This document shows, piece by piece, positions 30,801 to 45,800 of a DNA stretch of 64,000 nt. Every line of letters begins with the position of its first letter. Positions within the stretch are counted from its first letter, which is position 1. A program made the translations under genes and the position numbers. This DNA is from Salminus brasiliensis (lineage: Eukaryota > Chordata > Actinopteri > Characiformes > Bryconidae). The notes below the pieces were generated by a model. That model ran no database searches and was not told where the DNA came from. It saw only the letters and a program-made list of their open reading frames with translations. The stretch lies in NCBI RefSeq assembly GCF_030463535.1, contig NC_132888.1, forward strand, positions 24,021,269 through 24,085,268. Reading direction: 5' to 3'.

Positions 30801-33800
30801 AGCTAATTTAAAGTTATACATAATACATGTACATACCATTCTGGTGTTGAACATTGTTGTTTATTTTTATTGTACATTTGTTACCATGTAAAAATGTAGT
30901 ATGATCTAATAGTGACTAGTTGTACCAGCAATGCACACTTTCTGCGGATGCGGAGAGCCTAGAAGTTAGGGGTCAGAAATGTCGAGGTCATACTGTTGTA
31001 ACTGCCTAGATAAAAAAATTCATAAAGATTGACCATCTGTTTAAAGAATTTACACCTGTTGCACCCCCTGCCCCCCCAGCTGTACAGCAACTATAAAGCT
31101 GTGCACTGAGACACAATACTTGTGACCTGGGGAAACTTGGGTAAGCTTGGGGTTGAGCTGCCTGCAGAATGGACTGTGAACTAAGAGCTCTTGCACAAAC
31201 TTAATTTCGGCACCCCTAAGTCTTGAGCTCACTTTCTTCTTCTCTAATCTAGCTTCAAATGTTGCTTTGGAATTTTCTCCGGCAAGACATCTAAATGGAC
31301 TGAATATATCCTGAAGACATTTCTGGAAAAGTGAAAAAACTAAAAATACAAAACACCAAATAGTACCACTTATTGTCAGCTTGTGTTTTGAAGTCGTTGC
31401 CAGGGTTGAAAGATCCATGAAGGCAGACCCCACGAGTCGATCAGAGTCATGAGGTCTTACTCTTTTCCCCTTCCCGAAGGAAACCCACAGCTGCACCTCT
31501 AGCCTTTCCTCCCTCAGGTACCAGCGCAGGGGTTGGCTTCTCCTCAGCTCCATGGTCTGGTTTCCTGGAAATGTCACTGTGGCTAGACCTGAGTCTAGGC
31601 CCGGATAATAAGATAAGAAAAATAATTTTAAAATTTGAACAATTTATGAATAATAAAGATACACGTTCATGGTATCTTCGGTAAACTGCTCAGGTCCCTC
31701 TTCTCTGTATTTAACACCAATTGTGATATGATTGTTAGCCACATTTACCAGCTCTTCCCGACTCCTCCTCACTCCCTTCCAAGGCTGGATGTCTCAGCTC
31801 AGAGCAAAAGGTGTCTTGTTCATAGAGTTTGTATCTGTAGTAACAGTATGTAGATCGCTGGAGCTCGGTGTGACCCGGGAGCAGCAGGCAATGGACGGGC
31901 AGCCAGGCTCTTGGCATGGAGACTGATAATGCCACTGACTGCAATTCCTCGGAAGAAAAGTGTCCTTCCCCTTCATCCTCATCTTCCTCGCTATCTCTTT
32001 TGGCTTGCCACCCCAGGAGACGGGCTGAACTAAGGACTCGCTCTCGGTCTGAATGATGGCTGAAGTGTATGGAGACCTCAAGGCCTCCAATGGAGGTCAC
32101 ATAGTTGCAATGTGACGACACGCTTGGAGGGAGAGCGAGACCATACCAGCCAGATATGCCTGTAAGAACAACACACATTACTACTGTGATTCTGCAGCAT
32201 TAGAGCATTGACAGCTGATGCTTTTAAATAGCTGGTATTTGTCCTTGAATCCCAGCTTACCTGTCCTTTTATGCAAGAGGTCTGCTAGACGAATTCTCAC
32301 TGAGCCCAAAACACGGTCCTTAGGTGTTGATGCATCAACTGCATCAACAAAATAAATTAATAAATAAATAAACAGATAGGATTTAGTAAGTAATGTTACA
32401 GAACAGTTGTTTAAGCAAGTTATCATAAAGTTATCAAACACATAGTTAAACTTGCAGGTTTGTAATCAGTGTTGCAGTTCTTCAAACCGCTAACATGACA
32501 ACATACAGTCACATAGACATATACAGAGAATGTTATATACTATGCTGCCCTGGGAAAAAATTGTGTTAAGATTTCCGTTTGCTTTGCTGGGGCTAGCTTG
32601 CACTGTACACTGATATACTGCTTTAGGTATAACCACTTGTGCTTCAGTAGGAAGAGATGGATGTGGAAACTGTGTCATCTAGTGGTTGTAAACTGTATTG
32701 AATTAGTTAAATATGGTCTTCTGCCTTCATGGAAAATGCCTATTAATTCAGCTATCTATAAACGTATATAACTTTAAAGCCATAAAACAATCCATAAACC
32801 ACCTCTGCAGAGAACACACATCTGCACATTCCAAAAAATTATTATTAAATAATAAATGTGATGTACAAAAGTAATGGCAGATGTCATGTTTTTTGTAATA
32901 TGTTGTGCTCTAAAATGTGAAAACCAACAAACTGTCATATCATACATATTCAAATATGTACATAATATGCCTGAAACATTAAGATTGACATACAAATACA
33001 TATATAATACATACATATAAATACATATGGTCTGCACACAAATTCACATTAGGCTTTCAGGAACAAGAACAAAGTGTTCAAAGACTTTCTGTGGCTTTCT
33101 TTTTCACTCCTGTAATAAGTGATATACTGTGTGTGGTAACACTAAACTGCTGTTACTGTCCTCAGAATGCTCACCCTTTCGTGTGTCTCGGTTGTAAACA
33201 GTGAAGACCGCCACGGCCTCCTCCAGCAGCTCAGCCAGACTTGCACTCTCGCCAGTGTCTCTCTGCACCAGCAACTGACAGCAGAACTCTACATGATGAT
33301 CAAACTCTGGAGAGAAGCTCCGAGCAGCAACACGTGTGCTTCTGCTTTCCCTCTCCGACAGTAAGGACAGCTGTATGGTGACAAAGGAGTTGACTCCCAC
33401 CTCAGAGTAGTATTGCAGAGCTACAGCCCTGTGTACACAGAGAAACAAAAGGAGAAAATTCAGGGGATTGCTGGATTGCTTGGTGGAGTGTCACACGCAA
33501 ATGATTAATATGGGTGGATGATGGATGTAAATCAAACACAACTGAATTAATTCACATATTTAATACTGTAATAAATGAGTAAAACAAGGGTGAGCAACCC
33601 ACCGTGCTGCAGCTTGCAGTCCAGCAGCTCTGTGCACCTGCACCACCAGATTCACCACACGGGACGCCAAAGCACCACTGTTTAAACCACTGCCCCTCAG
33701 TGGCCGAGTCTTGTACTGAACACTTACTTCAAGGAGCCCTACAACAAAACACAATTTGAAACAGTTCAGTTCAATTTGAACAAAGTCAGAAGTCAGAATG

Positions 33801-36800
33801 GTGTGTGATTCAGAAATGTTCAGGCATCTTTAGAGAGTGTTTATAAAAATAAAAAAAAAAAGATCAAAATATGGCAAATGCAAAAAGTCAGAGACTCTGT
33901 CAGGAAACTGGCAGATATTTGGGAAAATACTTGGTTCTAAAAATGTATGTATTGCTGAAAAAGTAAGTGAACCCTTGTAATTAATAGCTGGTTGACACCC
34001 CCCCCCCCCCCACTTGATACTACTATCAAGTAGTATCTACTTGATAGTAGATCCTCCGAAAGCTCTTTTTGGCAAGGCATGGCTCACAATGTATCCTTCT
34101 TGTGTGGAGCAAACTCAAAATGTTTGAGGGGGTTTTATCAGCCAAAGTAGGTCTAGTCCACACCTTCAAACTCTTCAATTTTCTTAGGAAGACTCCAGTT
34201 ATGCTAACACCTGACTAATTAGCTATTTTTGAGATCATTAACTCAAGGGTTCACATACTTATATAGTTGTTCTCAATGAAGACATGATCAGAATTTTGTG
34301 TAAAACAAATTATTGCGTAAAACCATAAAACTGCAAAGGGTTCACATATTTTATCTTGCCACTGTGTATAAAGAGCACTTGCTTTAACACAAAGGTACCT
34401 GAGGGATGAGGCTGGACATCAGAAGGACTGTCGGTTCTTGGTATCAGTGGGAGGGAGAAAAGCTGGGCCTCCGTTTGGCCCTGTTTCTGCATCGTCACCA
34501 TAGCACACAGCTTGGCCACAGGCAGCACCCCTCTGGCAATCAGCTGCTCTTGAACATTTGGGTAATAATACCTGCCACAAGAATATCCTGTTTCTAATCT
34601 TTTTTGGTGTTTTATTAAATAGGCATCAAACAATGAAATATAATAACGAACTCTTACAATGCTACTTATTTTAATTGTCCATCACAGAATGACCAGGATT
34701 CGATAGACAAACCCTCAGCTCACTATTTTACCTGCACCACACTTCAAACTGGATTCCACCCCCACTGCTGGGACCCTGGCTGGCCAAAGAGCTGAGCAGC
34801 AGTCTCTGTACTGGAACAGCTGGAGGGGCCACAAGCATGTGGGCCTCTGAGTGTCCAAGGACAGGATCAGGCACACACAGTGTGGTAGCAGTTCGATAAG
34901 ACTTTAGATTGACACCTGACAGGAAACAAGACGTATAATTAAGTTGTATGATATGAAAAGACAAAAACAACAATATTCACCATTAGTGTTAGACACAGAT
35001 AGAATCTGGCCTCCAAACAAAGCGGTAAACACACACACATACATCCTAGTAAGTAAACACACACAGTGACCATAAGCACACATGCCCAAAGAAGTGGGCA
35101 GTCATTACTGCGGCACCCAAGGAGCAGAGAGAGTTAAAGGCCCTGCTCAAGGGCCCAATAGCTTTAGCTTGCCAAGCGCGGCTACTGAACCCACAACCCT
35201 GTCTCAATTGGCCAGTGCTCTAACCACTGAGCCACCAAATAATATTTTTTATGTTGCGCTCGAGCTACAAGGCACATGCGATTATCAAAACGTATAGTTT
35301 CTATATGATGCTTACAGTGCCATGCAAGCATATGGGTATACCATGTCAGAATTTCTGTTACTGTGAATAGTTTAGAGAGTGGTGAACCGATCTCTGAAAG
35401 ACAAAGTTGAAACATGATTAGCAAATTAAACAAGTTAAAGCCTTGGAAGACCAAGGAAACTGCTTGTAGGATTGATAGTAAGACAAAAACACTGACTGGA
35501 AAAGACTGGAGTGGTGGCCAGGAATCATTTCACTGGTAGGAAAAAAAATGGATTCAATAAATACTAGCAATTTCTAGAAGCAAAACATCACAGCATCTCT
35601 AAAAAGCTTTACAAAATTATAGAAATGATAAACACATCAAAATCCACAATAGAGGCAAACTTCAAAGAGGCACAAGGTTTTGCCATGACTCTCATATCCC
35701 CCTGGCCTAAACATCCCAAAAAAATAATAAAAATAAAAAAATAAAATAAAATATATATATATAAAAAAAAAAAAGAATCTTAAGAGAACTAGGTAGAACA
35801 TTTGAGGAACATGTGAGGAAGAAACGATAAAAATCCCCCAAGCAGGAACTAAACAACATTTATCTGATATTCACATGCTGTGATGTTTGCCATAGTGGAT
35901 AGTCCAAAATACTGACCACACAGGGTCATCTTTTATTCACAGTAACAGAAACTTTATCCAGTGGTTCCAAAACCTTTGAATTCGACTGTATACAGTTCCC
36001 ATCACTAAAGGTTGTACTGTTATCTACATAAATGAACAAAAGCATGTTGTATAGCTAAAACAGTAAGGGCCCTATTTTATCTACCTTTTATCGACACACA
36101 GTCAGTGTGTCTTTGCCATCGAAGGGACGCCTTGGGCTATAAACCAATCAGCGTGTCACTCGTTATTCCCTTTAAGAGCCAGGTGCAGTCCGACTTTGGC
36201 GAATTGGTATTTCAATGATTTTCAGTATTTCAATGATATTTAAGCTATTTCAGTGTTGACAATTTACTGCCAAGATAGCAATGAACGTCTGACTGTTGAT
36301 GTCTGCCTAGGTTGTTTTCAGACAGTGGCGCAGCTGTGTTTTCTGTTGCCAAGATAGCAATACGGCAGAAATCGACCTGAACACACCTCATTTCGAGACC
36401 ACCACACCCATCAGTGTAGATATATTCACAAACACTCTTGCTGTTTAAACGCAGCAGATTTAACATTTCTTGCATTCACAGCTACACACTGTCTGTAACC
36501 TGCTTACTGCTCTCCACAACATGTGGGTCGAGATTCTGACTGGCGTCCTCCTCCTGAGCAGGAAATAAGTATTGGATGTAGCAGTCTGCCTCTCCCCAGA
36601 CAGTGGACTGTAGCGGCGTCAGTCCCCTCACTCTCTCCACCCGGACCAGAAACACATGTTCGTTCAGAGCCTTGGCAGGAGAAGCATTTGTCTGTCAAAA
36701 GTTTTAAAATTGCTTGTTGATACTGATAGCTCAAATGATCAGGTTGGATCACCTCTTTTCTACATAATATCTAAAATATTTTTTCATAACTAGCATTTAG

Positions 36801-39800
36801 AATTTGACAATTAGAATATTTGACCAGCAAATATTGTTAAAATGTCCATCCCTAGACTGGAATATGATACAGATACCAACCTTCATCTCTGGACCTGGCC
36901 TGTGGTCCAGAAGGTGGACTGGTCTGGGCAGCTGGGACATGGAGGCTAGTTCCTCATCTCTCATGCGTTGGAGAGCCACAATCTGCTGGGACAGGCCCAT
37001 TGCCAGACACACTCTTAGGCTTCCCCGAGTTCCACCTGTGAAAATGTCCACTACTGGCATGTAGCTGTCCACTGCCAACACCGGATACTGAGCCTTCAGG
37101 AGCAGCTGGGAAATCTTGGGGTCTCTATTGTGTTTATGAAAGAATAGAGAATAGAGGCAGTAAGTAAACCCATATATTGCATAAGTCAATAGTTTAAAAC
37201 CATCATTCACTTTTTAACTATTATAAAACACAACATATTGTTTATAAATCCAAACAAGATAATGGTGACAGGACAACCATCTTCACCATTAATGATGGAC
37301 ACAGATGGAATTTGTGCCTTTAACCCACCCGTGCAGTGAATACACTCATACACACTAGTGATCAAACACATACAGTGAGTGTGAGCATACGTGCCATTGC
37401 TGCATTGTCCGGGGGGGCAGAGAGGGTGAAGGGTCTATCAACCCTTCACAACCTCATGGATAGCCCTGTGCTCTAAGCGCTTAGCCACCATTGTGCCTAA
37501 TTCGACATAGTTCATCACATGAATTCATTATCCGGACACCCACCTGAATGACATGTAGAACTGATGAAGAGGTAGTTTGACCAGCCCGAGGAGTTTATCA
37601 TTATGGGAGTTGACTGCTCTCAACCAAACTTCTATGACCATTACATTGTTCTTCATCCTCCCCAGTAACTTGGAATTGAGAGCCACTGGTGCAACCTGCC
37701 AGCCACAACACACACATACACACAAATAAAAGTTAGTTAACATATACAGTGCCATCAACCATATGGAAAGGTATCGGCAAAGATACTGGCACTTACACAC
37801 AGTATCGGTATCAGCAATACAGAGCACCGATACCTACATTTGAAAATTTCTGTTTGCAAACAACCAGTGAAATCCAGTCACAGACCATTATTATTATATG
37901 TTATTACCATTAAACACACATTTAATGAACTTTTCGGTTATTTGGTTCTGAAAGCAGGAGTTGAGTTTCAGCAGCTGGTTTAAAGACTAACACACACTGA
38001 AGTTCAGTACTTTTTACACAGAGACGTGGACCTGAATGTGAAATCACTGCAGAAGCTCTTTCTGTTTCTAAACTGGTGTTTTATCACTGCTCTGAAATGG
38101 GAATTTTAAACACTGATTAAAAAGCTGTTTGGTGAAGCTTAGCCAGATTCTGCTTGCTTACTTGCACAAGTTTCAGCATTGTGGCCATTTTTATTTTTTC
38201 ATAGATCTGAAACTTATAAAATGTGCAGTTCCTCAACCAGTAAATGCAGTACAATAGTACAACCTATAAAAAGTGAAACACTAAATATTTTAGGAGTCAG
38301 AGTTGGTATCAGTACTTGGTATCGGCAGATATCTAAAAGTTCCTGTGTAATCCTAACACTAGCTACTTAATAATACTTTTGCAAAACTTGATTTCATGTT
38401 CATGCAAGTGTCTTATGAAGAGAAAGCCTACATTTTGCCTAAAAAATGATTTGACAAATTATCGTTCAACACATAAAACCTTTTAGCCCAGCTGGACATT
38501 TTGAGTAGCACAAGACATACTTTTTTTTACCGTCGTTGTGGGGCGCAGTTCATGTCCCCAAGACTCCATAATCCCAATTCTCTAGTTGACACTGCTTTCT
38601 ATTCAGGATTTTCAGTTATTGCAAACCAACAAACAAAACTGGCTCACCAGTATTAAACATTACGAAATGATCTGCATGGCAGAGTAAGAGTGTGTTTTTG
38701 TTAAAGCATTTGGCAACACCAGCGCACTTACCTGAACCAATCCAAAAGTCGGATGCGTTTGACCCCAGCTGACAACAGATCGTGTGGTCTGCTCAGACCC
38801 AAACAGTTTGCAGTTTAAGTAGACATTGGGCTGCATGGGTGCACAGCTGAAGTCCTTCCCATCTGGCACCATGAGAAGGGTATGGAGCAAAAGGTCCCAC
38901 TCATCCTCCTCTGCACTCTGAGGGGTCTTATGGGTAGAGTTTTGAACTCTGCTTCGAGGGGAAGTGGACCGGGACCTGGTTTTGGGCATGAGGAGGTTTT
39001 GGGCTGGAGGAACTGATAAGGGAGACGGGTTTCTTCTGCTGTCGCTCTCAAAGCCAGGTGGAGAATCACTGTATCCATCACCTTGTGGCCCAAAAGAAAT
39101 ATCTACTTCAGAGGCAGGAGTTTTCTGTGGCGATGCAACAGGACTCACCACTGTTTTTCTTGGCCTGCTCTTGGTAGAAAAATCTTTCTTTTTTGCTGCT
39201 AGCTCAAGCGAAACCTTAAGGATAAGGAGGAGCAAAATCATTATTTAAGAAACCACAGCAATGCAAACACAGTCTCACTTTTAGCGAAAGGTAGTAGAGA
39301 GAAAAAAATACACAAAATATAATATATTCTAAAATATAAATCTACAGAGAGACAATGAGATTTGCCAATTTTTATTAGGGTGAAAGGTATGCTACCTTGA
39401 GAGGTCCAATATCCTGTTTGTCCGACTCCCCATCCAGTCTTTGGACAGGAATAGACGTGGTAATAGACAGACGATCGCTCTGAAGCATAGTGCGTAAGGG
39501 AAACTTGGCCATTCCTATGGGAACAGGCTGAAGCAACACACCAAAAATTTCACATAAATGGAAGACTTCTCATATTTGTGCTTTCATTTACTCTGCATGC
39601 TCAGACAAATGATGAATGCTGCACGTATTTTGAATGCCTACCTTATTTTGATAGCTCTTTCGGCAGTAGACTTTGAATGCAAGGCTTGCGTCCCACCATC
39701 GCTTGATGGTGGGGCCGCTAAAATGCACTGGAAAGACGCTCTGCTGCTGAAAGTGCACCACTGAAAAGAGAACACATTTCATCAATGTCATCAATGTCAG

Positions 39801-42800
39801 CTCACTTTGTTTAGTAATAAAAACACAGCTAAATCCTCTTTCCTACCTCCTTCCACAACTTTACTGGACACAACCCGTGTGACTTCCGCAGGCACAGTCA
39901 ACCCAGGGTCATTATCAGGAAGTGGGAGTGGAAAGAGATACTCCACAAAATATGAGCTGCCAAAAAGAGAGAACGAGAATTGACGACTTGATACAAATGT
40001 AAGCATTCCTCATATAAAATGTGAGACGCTCCACAAACATAGTTTTTCTTGACTGTACCATTTCTTGGTCGTGAGGGGTCGAGGTGGTTTTCCTTTTCCT
40101 GAGAGTTTCCTTGGTGTATTGGAGATACTGTCTGTAGGGACAGCTAACTGAAGAATGGCCACCCTGGCCAAATGGATGCTTCCAAGGAGTGCGATCCTAT
40201 CCACACTGAGTCTAGAGAACACATTCTCAGGCGCACCATGCTGCCCAACATCTGAAACCAGCCTTTGGCTTGATGATGACAAAGACTTTTTTAGATTTTA
40301 TAAGGAAAGCTGGATGTCGTCTTCTTGTCACCACACTCTTAAAACAATAAAAGGTGCTACAAATGGTTCTTTGATTGATGCCACAGGAAAAAACTTTTCA
40401 TGGGATGTTTGAAATAAAGATATGCGAGTGTGAAGAACCATTAAATTGATGAAGAACCTTTACATCAAGTGTACCTTTGCATCTTCAGTTCAAAGAACCA
40501 TCTGAAGCAGCTTTATTTTTTTAAGAGTGTACAGCAGTTTGGCACACACAATATTAGTCAGCCACAAAACATTTAGGCAGTCGACAAGCTTACATAAATG
40601 AAACTGACCTGTTATTTTTGTTGTTTTTCCTCTGATCACCATCTTCCTTTTCACTTAAACAGCTGTCAGACCTCTGAAATTAAAGAAAATAGGCTTTTAT
40701 AAAAACTATACATTTATGACTTGCAATCTCTTGATCTGGCTTTCCTAGGATTTTCAGTGTGTGCTTTTAACCACATGTTGATAAAGAATCATGATTGAGG
40801 CGAAACTAACTCCTAAAGCTAGTTAATGGATAATGTTAAAGCATTGATTAACATTAAGAAATAGTAGTTTAACCATCTGGAGCCTTTAAACATACCAGTG
40901 TTTCTCAAGGTTTCTATTAATATCTTTTTAATAAAACAAAAACACATTCCTGAATCAGTAAAACTTTTCCAATGTATCTCATTAGATCAAGATACTCGTT
41001 TATGCTTTTTTCCGTGTCTAACTGGTGGATGTGTGTGTCTGTCACCTGCCTCTTATCTGTAATTGCTGGATTTGTGCGTGAAACTGTCCAAAGGACGTCT
41101 TCTGACTCTTACTCTGACTCATATTTTATTCATACATTCATACACTGCTTTTGTGAAGCCCATCTGAACCCACTCTAAGCTTTAAAACAATTCATCCCAT
41201 GAGTAAAGGTATGTTTTTTACAAGAAATATGAAGAATTTCTAAAAACCTCAGTTTCAACCTCAATTTCTCAGGTTTAGAAGAGTCTCTCTTCACACAGTG
41301 AACTAGGTCACATGGGGTCTCATTACAGAGAGAGCTGAGATTGTTCCGAACATTTTGATATAAAACATGTTGGTGTTCTCTTGCAGCTCATCAAAAATAA
41401 ATAAATGTATTGAGAAACTCTTTTCTCTCTTTTTGAGCAGAAATCTTAGCATGTTTACGCCAACTCACAGGGGTTAAAAAAAAAAGGCCCTAGTAAGCCT
41501 CGGCCCTAGTGTTAGCCTTAGTAAGCGACGACCTTAGTAAACACCGGCCCAAGAATTAGCCTTTGTAAGTATCGGCCTTAGTTAATGTCAGCCAGGAGCT
41601 TTATTATAATACTGAGATAAATACAATGCACATACAATGAGGCAAAAGCGTAAAACAGCAGCACTGCCCCTTTCATCACAGCCACTTTGCCTGTATAGAA
41701 AGTCGCAACATCTACTTTTTAACACCAAAATAGTTTTCTTGACAGCGCAAAACATTGGTAAATCTTACCCAAGGATCTATACATCAATACAAAACTGAAA
41801 TAGCTGCAGGAGGTGTGAGTGACAGCAGCATGACAGAACACAGGACCTACTGGAGTTTTGTAGAACAGGTTCTCCAGAAGGCTCTGGTCATACTGGGGGT
41901 CACCAAGTTCACTGTCCATAAGCACACTGCTGCAACCTGACAGAGAATCTGGAGGGGATCCATCTTCATCCCATATGGGGAGCACAGATCCGTTCACACT
42001 GAAAACAGAGACATTTGAATGCACTTAATTATTACAACCAGCGTCAAGATACAAAAGGCAGATTTTATATCTGATTACAATAATACAATGATTCGGCACT
42101 CAGAAATTTATCAAAAACTCAAATCTACATGAAAGCAAACCTGAAAAAAAAGGTTTCAGATTTTTCCTGGTTGAAACCTTGAAAAAAAGTTCATCTGCAC
42201 TACCTGCCAAGAAGCAGATCCACAGCTACATCATGCGTGTCTGCGGTACCCTCTGGCCTGAGGAGATCAGGGTCCTGAGATGAATGGTGAAGATCTGAGT
42301 GGAGGATGTTCTGCAGTAAATGCCCTGATGAGGGCATGGGTGGCCTTCAGAAAACAAAACCATTAGGCTGGCGAGCAACTACCATATTTTAATCCTTAAG
42401 CAACTTGAATGCAGAGACTTACAACAAAGGAGAGACATCAATGTTGTCTCGTGGCAGTGGCAAAGGAGTGTCCTTCAGAATGTCGCAACCTACATCAGAC
42501 TTCAATGCTGAAACCACCATGGCATTCCTAAGCTTGCTACCACGCTCAAGAAGAACTGTGAGGGGGCAGGATGAAGTAACACACTTTAATTAGGATTTCA
42601 TTCACATCATGTTTAGGAGTCTGGCTGAAAGGTTAGCATCGCTGCCTTAAATGCAAAAGATGATAATGGAACAAACAACGTGTTTATGAATCATACCAGA
42701 GAGAAGGTCAACAGATGCTCGATTGTCTCCTGAGGGCATGTGGACACCGGGTTTACTTGTCTCCTGCACATTTGTGTTAACTGCAGTTTTAATTTCAGTA

Positions 42801-45800
42801 TGAGATCCATAAGAATGTGGCTTTTGGTGCGCTGTAATATGGTCAGGCTCTAAGGGTGACCGGCTCCTGGTGGGGACGTTCCCCCTTTCTTGAAAGTATA
42901 GGTGATCCTTCCCCCTAGTACAATTATTACCATAAATTATCATAAACTATTATGTACATACTGTGGAAAAATGCAGAAAAATACTATGTTGATTTACCAA
43001 AAAAAAAGCTATATACCTTGGTGTGCTGTTGGAACGGCCTCCAACTGACTCTCTTCCCCTTTTGCTTGGACCAAAGTGGGACAGAGAAGATGCCAGCACG
43101 TCCTGGTCAGATATTAGTCCAGGAGCTGGCACTGCAGCATCGGTGCTCATGTCTGTGGTTGGCACTGAGCTGCTGCTGTCATAAGTTTCTGTCAGTGGCT
43201 CAAGGGCAAGCGTGACCTATAGTGAGAACAAAGTATTGTGCAAAAAAAACAAACAAAAAAAAATAAAAAATAAAAATAAAAAATGATCATTACATTGTGC
43301 ACAATTAGTAAAATGGAAATACAGTCAATTAAAAAAATAGATATTTTACACATAAAAAAATGCATAAATTTGGTCCACCCACCTGAAGCTCCCCAAGTTT
43401 TTCAGATGTTGGTGACACAAGGGTAAAAAATCCATTTATAGAGTGTGAGAGTGACAATCTAGCGAGTCCAGCTATTTGAACTCGTGCTATTGGTAAGTGG
43501 TCAGGCTTTGTAAGAACATCCAGCACCAAGGAGCCCATATCTGTGAATAATACAAAGGCTTACCCTTTTAGAAAGATGCACAGGGAAACAGCAAATCATT
43601 AAATATGAGATTTTTATTATCTGTGATACAATCCTCCCCACTTGGCTACTTTTCTTTAAGAGTTAGATTCAGCCTGCTGTGCTTTTATTTGGAATAACAA
43701 ACATGTAGGGATACAACTGACCACCTTACAATATCCTAAATCTTCGGGGATTTAGGATGTACTACTGGTTATTTCAGCTGAGATTTTTAAAGACGTGGTT
43801 AATTGCCTCTGCACTAAACCCTTGGTGAGCGGATGCTAGAGGGTGCGATGGCTGAATCATATAGACCTCAGGATGCACCTTTTCCAGGCCTTAAGCAAAG
43901 ATCCATTCTGCTTCCTTTTGGACCCATAATAAATAACTCATTAACTACTTGAACACAAGAACACAAATACCTAGTCTTCTCCTGTTTTGAATTTTAACTT
44001 CTTAATGACTGGATTTAACCACTCATTTCTTCCTTGAACTAACAGGGATATTGATGTTCTTGATGATATATATACGCAATAATATATACAATAAAGATGG
44101 CATTGATTTCTTTCAGAACTTCCTGGCACATCCTAATTCACACATCTTCGAATTTGCACTGCCCAACAGGCTTCTAGAGCTCCCTGAAACTGTCCCTTGA
44201 AGACCCATTCTCTGGTGGACCTCTTCCTTAATCCTTACTTATTTAGCTATCAATTGAGATGAAGTCTGGAGTAATATGTTAATGTCTTCCAGAAATGTAT
44301 GCCATCAGTTTATAGATGACCCTGGAACGGTCTACAGCACACCTTCCGCCTGCGTTGTTTAAAGAGCAACTGTGCTTGTGAATAAATCTACTACGCTGAT
44401 GGGCGTGGTGGTCTCGAAAAGAGGTGCGTGCAGGAAAATTTCTGGCACATTGCAATCTTGGCAACGGAAAACACAGGAGCTCCACTGACGGAAAACAACC
44501 TAGGCAGACGCCCACAGTCTGTATGTGTCTTGTATGTGTTTATTTATATTACCTTTATCTCTCAAATGTCCATGTGTATTAAATGTCCATGTGTATTAAA
44601 AACCCAAATGTAAAATCGATAGGATATCCTAACTTTTTCACATGACTGTATATTCATATTCAAACATTTTAATGACATTCTTGATCTGCCCAACTAGTCC
44701 TAATGTCTCAATTAAGGTCTGACAACTTGAAGGGTGTCCAAATGTTGCACACAACTGTATCTATGGTACTTGGGTATTACATTTTAAACCCTACGAAAAT
44801 TTCCCCTTATTGCTAATCAAGGTAAATGTCCCAGTGTCTATGTCTTTAACATTTCTGTCTTTGAATTTACAATAATAACATATTTCTAGTTGTAAATTTC
44901 AATATTTGTATAACTTCATTACCTGTCAAATATGATGTAAACTGCTTGGGTCCACATCGGACTGGAAAACGGCTTGTGGACTTCACGTCTTTCTGTCGAG
45001 CTAGGGACCCATCTCTTGGACAGAACAGAGTTCCACTGGTGGACTCGCCCCACCATCGCAAACGGATCAGGGTCACCGGGGGAGGTTTGCTTATTGTCCA
45101 CAATACTCTGCTTACTGTGACTCTTAGGAAACATCGCACTTGGCCTTCCACAAGAGGAGGAATGCTTGTGGAAGGGGAAACATCACTGATGACTGGAAAA
45201 CAGAAGACAATAGTGATGGCTGTGTTCAGTTTTTTAATTCTCATTAGCAAGAAAAGCAGTAATGGAGTAACAACTGAAATATCCACGATACGTCCAAGTC
45301 TGTGAACACTTTAATTAGCACCTTAAAGTTGTCAAGGGTGTTTAGGTGCGGACACAGAGATAACAATCTCCTTAGCCAACAATGGTAATGGGATTAACCT
45401 GGCCTCATTTCAATACCTGACCTCAGCATTCCAGCTTTATTCCTGCTAATAACATAATTTATGACACTTCTTGATAAAAAGGAGCATTACAGAGTCAGGC
45501 AAGATTGATAAGGCTTGATATGGCTGAGCGGTTTATTAGGGTCAGTTAGTGCAGTATCTGAAATGTGTATGAGCTGCTGTGGCTGTATTAGCAAGTATGT
45601 ACTTTCAACAAAGCTCAACGGCTCCTTCCCTCCGCCTCCTCCTCCTTACTGTGGATAAATGCAATCAATTATGACAGCAATGTTCCAAAATCTAGTGGAA
45701 ATGGGGCTGCAGTGGTATACAGGTTTTAGGTATACCACTGTATACAAATGAAAAAGCTGTTTGGTGAAGCTTAGCTCTGAAACTTTTTAAATTTGCAGTT

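Noticed and set aside
39181-39241. Start codon in the large c2cd3 exon at 39241
   Set aside because: The coding part begins at the AG acceptor before 39214, in phase with exon 13; the ATG lies in the intron.
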